Below, in pieces: positions 37,854 through 45,742 of a stretch of 64,000 nucleotides of DNA. The notes beneath the pieces were generated by a model. The model made no database searches and had not been told where the DNA came from. It was given only the letters and a program-made list of their open reading frames with translations. The stretch comes from Flavobacteriaceae bacterium (GTDB lineage Bacteria; Bacteroidota; Bacteroidia; Flavobacteriales; Flavobacteriaceae), in contig JADGEL010000001.1 of NCBI GenBank assembly GCA_016744415.1, positions 124,001-188,000 of the forward strand, given 5' to 3'. Positions within the stretch are counted from its first letter, which is position 1; each line of letters opens with the position of its first letter. Position numbers and translations under genes: made by a program.

Positions 37854-39758
37854 TTATTTTTTTACTAATACAATTTTAGACTTATCACCTTTTACAACTT
37901 TACGTCTAAAATTTCGGTAATGTTCATATTCCTCTTTTGGGTAATCGCCAGCTTTTAATAAAAACTTTCGTGTAAATTTTAAGCTGTGTTCATCTATTTT
38001 TTCGACTGTCATTGTATAAGTACCATATTTTGTGTCAACAGACACATCATCAGCAATGGCTTCTATTGAGTAGTCTGATGGTAGTTTAATGGTAATCTCA
38101 TCGGTATCATAATAACCTCGAGCTACCTCAACAGGCAACTTTCTATTCCGCACTCGTTTTGGAGCACGTTTAATTACATTAAATGCATTTAACGGAATAA
38201 TCATTCTATTACCACTAACTGTTCCGTAGTTGGCGGCTGTAAATGAAATATTTTCTTCAAACTGTCCTTCTTTTTTATTGTTTTTCATATCAATTCTGCC
38301 AAGTGTCATATTATTGATATTGTCCCAAAATTCTTTATATAGCTTTTCTTTGTCCTTGTTATTACTGGTTTCAAAACCTAAATGAGTATCAAATTGATTC
38401 CCTCTATAAATTACTTCAACTTCAGCCTCCATATTTCCATTTGATTCAATACTATAACTTCCTTTTATACTTTGTGTATTCTCCTTAGCATCATAAACTC
38501 TTGTATGAACTATTTTACCACCTTTCGGAGTAATCACCAAAACATCTCTATCATCAGTAAAACCTGCAATTTCTCCAAATGGAACATTCTGCGATGTACA
38601 CTCTAACCAAATATTTTCGGTGCCATTAGGGATGTTTAAAATAACATGATTTCCTTGCATTGAAAACACTTCTTTTTCAATATCAATTTTTTCATCACCT
38701 CCCCATAAAACGGTATAATTAGAGGGCACATCTACAACTTTCAATAATGCCTGTGTATAGTTTGTTAATCCTTTACAATCTCCATAACTAGTACTATGAA
38801 CCTCATCAGCTGTGATTGGTTTCCATCCACCGATTCCTACTTGTACACTAATATATCGTACTTTGTTTTGCACAAATTCATAAACAATTTTAGCTCTTTC
38901 AATCGGGTCATCAACTCCAATAACAAGCCTTTTTATTTGATTAACTATTGGACCATGTATTTCACCGGATCCATTATTTAAATTTTGATAACTCCACAGT
39001 CCAAACTCACTCCAATTTTCAGCTTCACCATCAATACCCTCTAAATTAAATTTATTAACTCCCAATCTTACATTCGGAGCTATTTTAGAAAATGATGGTG
39101 CACTAGGTTCCCATCCTATGGCCTTAATATTTTCTGTTGTATAACTAATATGGTGCAGACCTTTATCAACCTTAATATTGAATCCGTCAAAATTTTTCTC
39201 TAAGCTGTGTATATTTATATCAGGAGGACACACAAACCTAAAACTCGCTCTTTCTACACTTTGATAATAGCCGCCAACCGCATACCACCTAGGTATAAAT
39301 GCTGTATTTGAAGTTTGCACTTCGTATTTATAATAAATAGTATATGGATATGTTGTTGGTGTATAATCAAAATTATAAAACTTATTATCTGTATATAAGC
39401 TACTTCCTGACCCGCTATACTCATCAAAATCACTTTTCTTTATTTTTTCAATTTGATTCCCCATGGCATCATAAACATATCCTTTAAAAGATCTTAAATG
39501 CCTGTTTTTATCAAAAGAAACTGAAATGTCAGAGTAATGATCAGCACGTTTATTGAAAACAGTAATTGCCATTTCTGTTACAATAGTCATATTACTTTGC
39601 GAAATCATTTCAATACTCATATTATCCATGCGTATAACCGCATTGGCATCTTCTTTTAATTCATCTGGAATTAAAAAAGTTGCAAACTCTAGTTTTTGGG
39701 AAAATATGGTTGTTGATATAAGACAGCAACATACAATGAGGAAAGAAAATTTTAACAT
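37854..39758 (-). CDS. DUF3857 / transglutaminase-like protein with intact catalytic residues
   Basis: A 634-residue exported protein (signal peptide about 1-20). DUF3857 at about 50-220 and a transglutaminase-like core at about 290-390. The active-site Cys is Cys328 in SYGDCKGLTNYTQALL and the His is His371 in QGNHVILNI. The C-terminal 240 residues form a second beta-rich domain. These proteins are widespread in Bacteroidetes and uncharacterised; peptidase or crosslinking activity in the periplasm is possible. It is separated from its catalytically altered paralogue by 62 bases. Confidence 0.82.
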   Translation of the reverse strand: MLKFSFLIVCCCLISTTIFSQKLEFATFLIPDELKEDANAVIRMDNMSIEMISQSNMTIVTEMAITVFNKRADHYSDISVSFDKNRHLRSFKGYVYDAMGNQIEKIKKSDFDEYSGSGSSLYTDNKFYNFDYTPTTYPYTIYYKYEVQTSNTAFIPRWYAVGGYYQSVERASFRFVCPPDINIHSLEKNFDGFNIKVDKGLHHISYTTENIKAIGWEPSAPSFSKIAPNVRLGVNKFNLEGIDGEAENWSEFGLWSYQNLNNGSGEIHGPIVNQIKRLVIGVDDPIERAKIVYEFVQNKVRYISVQVGIGGWKPITADEVHSTSYGDCKGLTNYTQALLKVVDVPSNYTVLWGGDEKIDIEKEVFSMQGNHVILNIPNGTENIWLECTSQNVPFGEIAGFTDDRDVLVITPKGGKIVHTRVYDAKENTQSIKGSYSIESNGNMEAEVEVIYRGNQFDTHLGFETSNNKDKEKLYKEFWDNINNMTLGRIDMKNNKKEGQFEENISFTAANYGTVSGNRMIIPLNAFNVIKRAPKRVRNRKLPVEVARGYYDTDEITIKLPSDYSIEAIADDVSVDTKYGTYTMTVEKIDEHSLKFTRKFLLKAGDYPKEEYEHYRNFRRKVVKGDKSKIVLVKK

Positions 39759-39813
39759 AGCATTTAAAATAATTCCACTAATTTATTGAAAATAATGCTA
39801 AAAAAGGACTTTT

Positions 39814-40266
39814 TTATATTCTATTTTTTGAGTCCATTATGATCGTAACTGGACCGTCATTTATTAAAGATACTTTCATATCTTCACCAAACTCTCCTGT
39901 ACCTACTTTTTTTCCCAAATCACTTTCAAATTGACTTACAAAACTTTCGTATAAAAGAATTGCTAATTCAGGTCTCGCAGCTTTAATATAAGATGGTCTG
40001 TTTCCTTTTTTGGTGCTAGCTTGTAATGTAAATTGACTCACTACAATAGCTTCGCCAACGACATCAATCAATGATTTATTCATGACTTCGTTTTCATCAT
40101 TAAAAACTCTGAGATTGGCTACTTTTTTTGATAACCATAAGATGTCTTCTTGAGTATCATCAGCTTCGATTCCTAGAAGGATTAATAATCCTGAATTTAT
40201 TTTACTCACTGTTTTTTGATTGATTGTAACCGATGCTTCAGAAACTCTTTGAATTACTACTTTCAT
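39814..40266 (-). CDS. dtd: D-aminoacyl-tRNA deacylase
   Basis: A 150-residue DTD that hydrolyses D-aminoacyl-tRNAs. Family motifs are complete: the N-terminal MKVVIQRVSEASV, SQFTLQASTKKGNRPSY (about 77-93) and the cross-subunit GPVTIIMDS near the C-terminus. Length is typical. It follows rsgA by 75 bp. Confidence 0.95.
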   Translation of the reverse strand: MKVVIQRVSEASVTINQKTVSKINSGLLILLGIEADDTQEDILWLSKKVANLRVFNDENEVMNKSLIDVVGEAIVVSQFTLQASTKKGNRPSYIKAARPELAILLYESFVSQFESDLGKKVGTGEFGEDMKVSLINDGPVTIIMDSKNRI

Positions 40267-40290
40267 TTATTTTAGATAAATTTTATTTCT

Positions 40291-40315
40291 GTCTTTCCGC
40301 GAAAGCTGGAAAGAC
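40291..40315. repeat. Small palindrome between rsgA and dtd
   Basis: GTCTTTCC and GGAAAGAC form an 8-bp stem around GCGAAAGCT. The sequence resembles the CGTCATTCC..GCGAAAGC..GGAAT type of short interspersed palindromes common in bacterial intergenic regions. It may also terminate rsgA transcription. Confidence 0.45.
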
Positions 40316-40341
40316 AACCTAATTAGCCCTTATTAAACAAA

Positions 40342-41286
40342 TTACATTTCACTTCTAGTATTTAAACGGTAATGTTCTTCATCACCACTGAGCATTTGGA
40401 TATAACTAAAATAACGAGAAGGCGCTATTTTATCATTTTCTAAAGCTTTTTTTACCGCACAATTCGGCTCTTTTTGATGTAAACAATTATTGAATTTACA
40501 ATCCTTTTTTAAAGCAAACAATTCTGGAAAATAATCTGTAATTTCATGTGATTCAAAATTTACCACACCAAATCCTTTTATCCCAGGAGTGTCAATAATA
40601 AATCCTCCAAAAGAGAGTTCGTACATTTCGGCAAAAGTGGTGGTATGCTGCCCTTGTTTGTGCTGCTCAGAAATAGCCGCAGTTTTAATATTTAATGTAG
40701 GTTCAATAGCATTTATTAATGTGCTTTTCCCCACACCAGAATGACCAGAAAACATGGTCACTTTATCTTGCATCAATTCTTTGACTAGATCAATATTAAA
40801 ATTTTCTGTCGCTGAAATTTCAATACACATATACCCTATATCTGTATAAATCTGAAATAACTCTTCAACCATTTCTAGCTGAGCATCACCATATGAATCT
40901 ATCTTGTTAAAAAGTAAAACAGCAGGAATGTTATAAGCCTCGGCAGTTGCTAAAAAACGGTCGATAAACCCCGGAAATGTTGGTGGATTATCCGCCGTAA
41001 TCAATAGAAACGCAACATCAATATTAGCTGCTATAATGTGTGTTTGCTTAGACAAGTTTACAGACTTACGAACTATAAAATTCTTACGCTCGTGAATATT
41101 GTTTATGACTCCTGTTTCTTTAGAGGCCTCTAACTCAAAATCAACATAATCGCCTACAGAAATTGGATTGGTGCTTTTAATCCCTTTCATTCGAAATTTA
41201 CCTCTGATGCGACACTCATAATAAGTACCATCTTCGGTTCTAACGAAATACCAACTTCCTGTTGATTTTGTAACGAGTCCTGTCAT
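40342..41286 (-). CDS. rsgA: Ribosome small-subunit-dependent GTPase A
   Basis: A 314-residue circularly permuted GTPase that helps mature the 30S subunit. An N-terminal OB fold (about 1-70) is followed by G4 (NKID, about 126), G1 GHSGVGKST (about 181-189) and G3 DTPGIKGF (about 225). The C-terminal zinc site is CKFNNCLHQKEPNC with the ligands Cys, Cys, His and Cys. All order and spacing are as in the family. Confidence 0.95.
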   Translation of the reverse strand: MTGLVTKSTGSWYFVRTEDGTYYECRIRGKFRMKGIKSTNPISVGDYVDFELEASKETGVINNIHERKNFIVRKSVNLSKQTHIIAANIDVAFLLITADNPPTFPGFIDRFLATAEAYNIPAVLLFNKIDSYGDAQLEMVEELFQIYTDIGYMCIEISATENFNIDLVKELMQDKVTMFSGHSGVGKSTLINAIEPTLNIKTAAISEQHKQGQHTTTFAEMYELSFGGFIIDTPGIKGFGVVNFESHEITDYFPELFALKKDCKFNNCLHQKEPNCAVKKALENDKIAPSRYFSYIQMLSGDEEHYRLNTRSEM

Positions 41287-41313
41287 TTTTAATTTAAAAT
41301 TCTTCCTATTTAA

Positions 41314-41356
41314 AAGTGCGCTAAAGTTAGTAAATAAGACAAACTTTGGCGCACTT
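41314..41356 (-). terminator. Long hairpin after the aromatic amino acid operon
   Basis: AAGTGCGCTAAAGTT and AACTTTGGCGCACTT pair over 14 of 15 positions around a 13-base loop. It sits between the last gene of the aromatic operon and rsgA. The U tract is modest (TTTTAAAT on the minus strand). Termination is inferred from position. Confidence 0.5.
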
Positions 41357-41385
41357 AAATTTTTATTCTTGAATGATGTTTATTT

Positions 41386-41462
41386 CGTCATTGTAAACGT
41401 AGTGTGGCAACCTTTTTATTGTTATCTAAACAGATTACTTCGTGGCACCTCTTCGTGATGAC
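41386..41462. repeat. Degenerate interspersed palindromic repeat
   Basis: The stretch starts CGTCATTGTAAACG and ends CTCTTCGTGATGAC, with GGCAACC and GATTACTTCGTGGCACC between. This layout resembles the CGTCATTGCGAGC...GCAATGACG element of about 80 bases that is scattered through Flavobacteriia intergenic regions. Here it is eroded. Confidence 0.4.
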
Positions 41463-41478
41463 AGTAAAAATATATAAA

Positions 41479-42561
41479 TTAATTCTTTAAAATTTTTTCT
41501 TGATGGTTGATTGATTCTTGGTGAATGGCTTTAAACATTCTTAAAACAAATTCTTCACTCAAGCCTTTTTGCTCACCTTCTAGAATCATTTTTCCTAAAA
41601 TTTCATTCCAACGAGATGTTTGTAAAACAGAAACATTTCCTGTTTTCTTTAACTTACCAATACCATCAGAAACCTTCATCCTTTTCCCTAAGGCTTCAAT
41701 TAAGCTATTATCAATAACGTCTATTTGGGCACGTAATAGATTTAACTCATTATTATAAGCTGCCTCTTTACTACTTTCTTTTCTGATTTTTAAATCATTC
41801 ATAATCTGTACTAAGGCTGCTGGAGTTACCTGTTGGGCAGCATCAGACCAAGCATTTTCTGGATCAAAATGTGTTTCTATCATCAAGCCATCAAAATTTA
41901 AATCTAGTGCTGTTTGTGACACATCTAAAATCATATCACGCTTACCTGTAATATGAGATGGGTCGCAAATCAATGGTAAATCTGGAAATTTATTTTGTAA
42001 TTCAATTGCCAATTGCCACTCTGGAATATTACGGTATTTTGTTTTTTCGTAAGTAGAGAACCCTCTGTGAATAACTCCTAAATTTTTGATGTTTGCGGTG
42101 TACAATCTTTCAACGCCTCCTAACCATAAGGCCAAATCTGGGTTTACAGGGTTTTTAACTAATACAATTTTATCAGTTCCATCTAGTGCATCTGCAATTT
42201 CCTGAACAATAAATGGACTTACAGTAGAGCGTGCTCCAATCCACAATAAATCAATATCATGCTCCAAAGCTAACTTAACATGTGCTGCATTTGCAACTTC
42301 CGTAGCGGTTTTCATCCCTGTTTCTTCTTTTACTTTTTGCAACCATTTTAAGCCTAATGCTCCAACACCTTCAAACATTCCTGGTCGGGTTCTAGGCTTC
42401 CAAATTCCTGCTCTAAAATAATTGACGTCTGTGTCTTTTAATTCGTGTGCAATTTTTAGTACTTGCTCTTCAGTTTCGGCACTACATGGTCCTGCTACGA
42501 CGAGTGGATGATCCAAGTTCATATCATCCAACCATGTTCTCATTTCTTTTTGATTTTTCAT
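41479..42561 (-). CDS. Fused DAHP synthase / chorismate mutase
   Basis: A 360-residue bifunctional enzyme of the shikimate pathway. Residues 1-255 are a DAHP synthase of the KDPG-aldolase-like type, with VVAGPCSAET, FRAGIWKPRTRPG, IGARSTVSPF and CDPSHITGKR. Residues about 272-360 form an AroQ-type chorismate mutase (RAQIDVIDNSLIEALGKRM). The fusion is typical of Bacteroidetes and makes the first and branch-point steps of Phe/Tyr synthesis sit on one chain. It is the last gene of the operon headed by pheA. Confidence 0.92.
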   Translation of the reverse strand: MKNQKEMRTWLDDMNLDHPLVVAGPCSAETEEQVLKIAHELKDTDVNYFRAGIWKPRTRPGMFEGVGALGLKWLQKVKEETGMKTATEVANAAHVKLALEHDIDLLWIGARSTVSPFIVQEIADALDGTDKIVLVKNPVNPDLALWLGGVERLYTANIKNLGVIHRGFSTYEKTKYRNIPEWQLAIELQNKFPDLPLICDPSHITGKRDMILDVSQTALDLNFDGLMIETHFDPENAWSDAAQQVTPAALVQIMNDLKIRKESSKEAAYNNELNLLRAQIDVIDNSLIEALGKRMKVSDGIGKLKKTGNVSVLQTSRWNEILGKMILEGEQKGLSEEFVLRMFKAIHQESINHQEKILKN

Positions 42562-42593
42562 TTCTTTTACTTTTACTTGTTATTATTGTGTTG

Positions 42594-43442
42594 CTATTTT
42601 ATTCCTTTTAATACTTTTCTTAGATGATTAGTTTCCTCCATTATTTGATGAATTTTATCTACCTCATTATCTTTTAACAAATTTTTAAATTCAATTAAAT
42701 TTTTGATATAGCTTTCCAAAGCTGTTAATAAATTCTGTTTATTTTGCGTAAAAATTGGAGTCCAAGTATTTGGCGAACTTTTTGCCAAACGCACTGTCGA
42801 TTCAAAACCAGAACCAGCCATGTCAAAAATATTTTGCTCATTTTTTTCGATACCTAATACTGTTTTTCCCAACATAAAAGAGCTTACATGCGATAGATGC
42901 GAAACATATGCAATGTGCCGATCATGCTCTACAGGGCTCATATATTTGTACTCCATTTTTAACTTATCAAAAATATCAAATGCTTTATTTGCAATTTGCC
43001 TTTTGGTTTTTTCTAGCTCACAAATGATATTTACATTTCCACAAAATAGATTTGAAATTGCGGCATTTGGTCCTGAAAATTCTGTTCCTGCAATTGGATG
43101 TGCAGCCAAAAAATTTTTCCTCTTTGGATGATTTGCCAAGGTTGCACAAATTTCTACTTTTACTGAACCTACATCAAAAACTAAAGTGTCATCAGCTACT
43201 ATATTTAACACATCGATAGCTATTTTTGAAATTGTATCAACAGGTGTAGCGATAATAACCATATCAACATCAGTCAATTTATCAATGGTAGCAATACTAT
43301 CAATAAAACCTAGCTCCAATGCTTTTTTAGCATTTTCAGGATTCGCATCTATCCCAATAATGGAACTTTCAAATTCTCTTTTGATGTCGACTGCGAGAGA
43401 GCCTCCAATTAATCCTAATCCTATTACTGCAACTTTTTTCAT
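42594..43442 (-). CDS. tyrA: Prephenate dehydrogenase
   Basis: A 282-residue NAD(P)-dependent enzyme converting prephenate to 4-hydroxyphenylpyruvate. The Rossmann motif is VIGLGLIGGSLA (5-16) and the family motif AAHPIAGTEFSGP carries the catalytic His near residue 115. No chorismate mutase or ACT domain is attached; the mutase sits in the neighbouring gene. It follows the aminotransferase by 15 bases. Confidence 0.93.
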   Translation of the reverse strand: MKKVAVIGLGLIGGSLAVDIKREFESSIIGIDANPENAKKALELGFIDSIATIDKLTDVDMVIIATPVDTISKIAIDVLNIVADDTLVFDVGSVKVEICATLANHPKRKNFLAAHPIAGTEFSGPNAAISNLFCGNVNIICELEKTKRQIANKAFDIFDKLKMEYKYMSPVEHDRHIAYVSHLSHVSSFMLGKTVLGIEKNEQNIFDMAGSGFESTVRLAKSSPNTWTPIFTQNKQNLLTALESYIKNLIEFKNLLKDNEVDKIHQIMEETNHLRKVLKGIK

Positions 43443-43457
43443 TCTTTTTTCTTTTTT

Positions 43458-44600
43458 CTACAATCTTGACAATGCTTCTTTTAATTGTTGCTCATCTACA
43501 CATAATGACAAACGAATATATCCTCCTCCGTTCGTTCCAAAAACTGTCCCAGGTGTAATGAAAATGTCTTTGTTATACAACAAATCATCTACCATTTCAT
43601 CTGTCGTAACACCTTTGGGTAATTTTGCCCAAACAAACATTCCTACACTGTATTTATCGTAACTACAATTTAGCTTGTCTAAAATTTTCCAAACTATTTT
43701 CCTACGACTTTCATAGATTGCATTGTTCTTTTTAAACCAATCATCTGTTTCATTTAATGCTGTAATTGCTCCTTGCTGTATGCCATAAAACATACCCGAA
43801 TCAAAGTTACTTTTTACTTGTAACACTGTTTTAATCAATTCTGAATTTCCGAGTAACATCCCAACTCTCCATCCTGCCATATTAAAAGTTTTACTCAATG
43901 AGTTTAATTCTAATACGTGTCCGTCAGCAGCATCAACTTCTAACATACTCAGCGGATTGTCATTCAAAATAAAACTATACGGATTGTCATTCACCAACAA
44001 AATATCATGTGCTTTTGCAAAAGCTACTAATTTTTGATACAGTTTTTTGGTGGCTGGTGCACCTGTTGGCATGTGTGGATAATTTGTCCACATAATTTTA
44101 ACTTTTGATAGATCTTGTTTTGCTAACAAATCAAAATCTGGCTCCCAGTTATTTGCTTCCATCAAATTGTAAAAAACGGGTTTTGCACCTACCAAATTTG
44201 TGACCGATGTATATGTTGGATATCCAGGGTTTGGTATCAAAACTTGATCTCCTTCATTTAAAAAAGCCATTGAAATATGCATGATTCCTTCTTTGGACCC
44301 CATCAATGGCAAGACCTCATTTTCAGGATTCAATGTAACATTATAATTTCGTTGATAAAAATTACTAATAGCAGTTCTAAATTCTAATAAACCTTGGTAA
44401 CTCTGATAACCGTGTGCTTGAGGATGTTGAACAGCATCGACAATTACATCCAACACTTTTTGTGACGGTACTAAATCTGGACTTCCAATAGCTATACTTA
44501 TGATTGGCTTACCAGAAGCGCGTAATACAGCGACTTCTCTCAATTTAATTGAGAAGTAATATTCCGTAACGTCTTGTAATCGCTTTGCTTTTGCTATCAT
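43458..44600 (-). CDS. Class I/II PLP-dependent aminotransferase (aromatic operon)
   Basis: A 380-residue fold-type I aminotransferase. The PLP-binding Lys lies in LNSLSKTFNMAGWRVGM; SIGSPDLVPS and the C-terminal GGGYIRLSL, which binds substrate carboxylate, are present. Its place between pheA and tyrA implies that it makes phenylalanine and tyrosine from phenylpyruvate and hydroxyphenylpyruvate, or arogenate if it acts earlier. The start codon overlaps the pheA stop by one base. Confidence 0.88.
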   Translation of the reverse strand: MIAKAKRLQDVTEYYFSIKLREVAVLRASGKPIISIAIGSPDLVPSQKVLDVIVDAVQHPQAHGYQSYQGLLEFRTAISNFYQRNYNVTLNPENEVLPLMGSKEGIMHISMAFLNEGDQVLIPNPGYPTYTSVTNLVGAKPVFYNLMEANNWEPDFDLLAKQDLSKVKIMWTNYPHMPTGAPATKKLYQKLVAFAKAHDILLVNDNPYSFILNDNPLSMLEVDAADGHVLELNSLSKTFNMAGWRVGMLLGNSELIKTVLQVKSNFDSGMFYGIQQGAITALNETDDWFKKNNAIYESRRKIVWKILDKLNCSYDKYSVGMFVWAKLPKGVTTDEMVDDLLYNKDIFITPGTVFGTNGGGYIRLSLCVDEQQLKEALSRL

Positions 44601-45418
44601 TATCGCTTACTCTTTTTGTATTCTCCCAATATTTTTATCGACTCTACTTGCAATGCTATCTCATTCAAACTATTCTCATAATCTTCATACTTATCAAAAA
44701 TTAAATCGGCAAAAAAAGCATACCTCCACGGAGTTTCTACAATTGGCATGGATTGAATTTTAGATAAACTCACATTATTTTTACCGAATGAAGTTAAAAT
44801 AGAACCCAAGCTTCCTGCTTTATGTGAAGCTGTGAATCTGATAGAAGCTTTATTACCTTCTTCAAATTTCACTTCTTCATTTCTATCTAAAATAAAAAAT
44901 CTAGTTGCGTTGTTTTTAATCGTTTGTATTGTTGACGCAATAATTACTAACTCGTAAATATCCGCAGCTTTTTCACTTGCAATTGCCGCAACTCCTTTTA
45001 ATTGATTCTTCTGAATTCTTCTTGCTGACTCGGCAGTATCTTTATCTTCAATCAATTTAATATGAGGGTAGTTTTCGAAAAAATTAGCGCATTGTAACAG
45101 TGCCATTGGGTGTGAATACACTTCTTTGATATCTTCAATTTTTTGTCCTTTTAAACACATCAAATTTTGATGAACTCCTAAATGATATTCTCCAATAATG
45201 TTTAATTGATATTTATCTATCAAGGCGTAATTTGGCAAAATAGAAGCTGCAATAGAATTTTCAATCGCCATCACCAAAGCATCTACTTTACCATCGACCA
45301 ATAATTTTGGCATTTCAGAAAAAGTCATACATTCTGTTAATTCATAACCATCAGCAAAATAATTATCTGCTACAATATGATGAAAAGATCCTTTAACTCC
45401 TTGTATTGCTACTCTCAT
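44600..45418 (-). CDS. pheA: Prephenate dehydratase
   Basis: A 272-residue enzyme converting prephenate to phenylpyruvate. The PDT domain (1-175) has the IENSIAAS motif and the catalytic Thr in NNATRFFIL. An ACT regulatory domain follows (about 190-272), but the usual Phe-binding ESRP is QSMP in KIQSMPI. The frame runs on upstream to an ATG at 45469, but that extension is the terminator hairpin, and MRVAIQGVKGSF at 45418 is the normal family start. It opens the aromatic operon; expression is predicted to be set by transcriptional attenuation. Confidence 0.93.
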   Translation of the reverse strand: MRVAIQGVKGSFHHIVADNYFADGYELTECMTFSEMPKLLVDGKVDALVMAIENSIAASILPNYALIDKYQLNIIGEYHLGVHQNLMCLKGQKIEDIKEVYSHPMALLQCANFFENYPHIKLIEDKDTAESARRIQKNQLKGVAAIASEKAADIYELVIIASTIQTIKNNATRFFILDRNEEVKFEEGNKASIRFTASHKAGSLGSILTSFGKNNVSLSKIQSMPIVETPWRYAFFADLIFDKYEDYENSLNEIALQVESIKILGEYKKSKR

Positions 45419-45427
45419 ATTTATTAT

Positions 45428-45464
45428 AAAAAAATAGGTCTCGATTTTATATTCGAGACCTATT
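45428..45464 (-). terminator. Attenuator terminator just upstream of pheA
   Basis: On the minus strand AATAGGTCTCGA, an eight-base loop, and TCGAGACCTATT form a perfect 12-bp stem. The 3' arm ends inside a run of seven T residues. The hairpin ends about nine bases before the pheA ATG, so it must be prevented from forming, at least part of the time, for the operon to be expressed. Confidence 0.85.
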
Positions 45465-45493
45465 GTCATTTAATTTTATTTTTAAACACACAC

Positions 45494-45498
45494 GTCTC
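45494..45498 (-). promoter_or_regulatory. Candidate antiterminator arm overlapping the leader stop codon
   Basis: GAGAC on the minus strand, sharing a G with the leader stop codon TAG, is complementary to GTCTC (45455-45459) in the 5' arm of the terminator. A ribosome stalled earlier would leave it free to pair; a ribosome at the stop codon would cover it. Only five pairs are seen, so this is tentative. Confidence 0.4.
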
Positions 45499-45560
45499 TA
45501 TTTCTTATTGTAAAAATAAAAATAGAAAAAGTTAAAAAACCAAGTGCGTTGAACTGTCAT
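45498..45560 (-). CDS. Aromatic leader peptide of the pheA operon
   Basis: A 20-codon reading frame starting ATG at 45560 and ending TAG at 45498. It encodes MTVQRTWFFNFFYFYFYNKK: one Trp, six Phe and three Tyr, so half of the residues are aromatic and nearly all form one block. It lies 18 bases after an exact TAnnTTTG promoter box and 33 bases before the terminator stem. This is the organisation of classic amino acid operon attenuation, in which ribosome stalling at scarce Phe/Tyr-tRNA prevents termination. The peptide itself probably has no other role. Confidence 0.85.
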   Translation of the reverse strand: MTVQRTWFFNFFYFYFYNKK

Positions 45561-45578
45561 TGTTTCGTAATTATGGGA

Positions 45579-45608
45579 CAAATCTAAAAAGAAAAATTAA
45601 ATACACAA
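45579..45608 (-). promoter_or_regulatory. Promoter of the aromatic operon
   Basis: On the minus strand TTG (45606-45608) is followed after exactly 19 bases by TAGATTTG (45579-45586), matching the Bacteroidetes consensus TTG-N19-TAnnTTTG. Transcription should start near 45573, giving a leader of about 145 bases up to the terminator. Confidence 0.75.
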
Positions 45609-45742
45609 CACAATCCTAAAAGAAATATGAAATAATTCTTTTAAATCCTATTTAATTAATTGGTTAACATAAAAACTATTGAACTTTTATGTATTCATCA
45701 AAAAATTATTAAAAAATGGTTATTAATTTATCAAATTAAAAA

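Noticed and set aside
41386-41462. Small regulatory RNA gene between aromatic operon and rsgA
   Set aside because: The sequence looks like an eroded interspersed palindrome; no promoter box or own terminator was seen.
45418-45469. Upstream ATG of pheA at 45469, giving a 289-residue protein
   Set aside because: The extension would be translated from inside the terminator hairpin and has no family similarity; MRVAIQGVKGSF at 45418 is the normal start.
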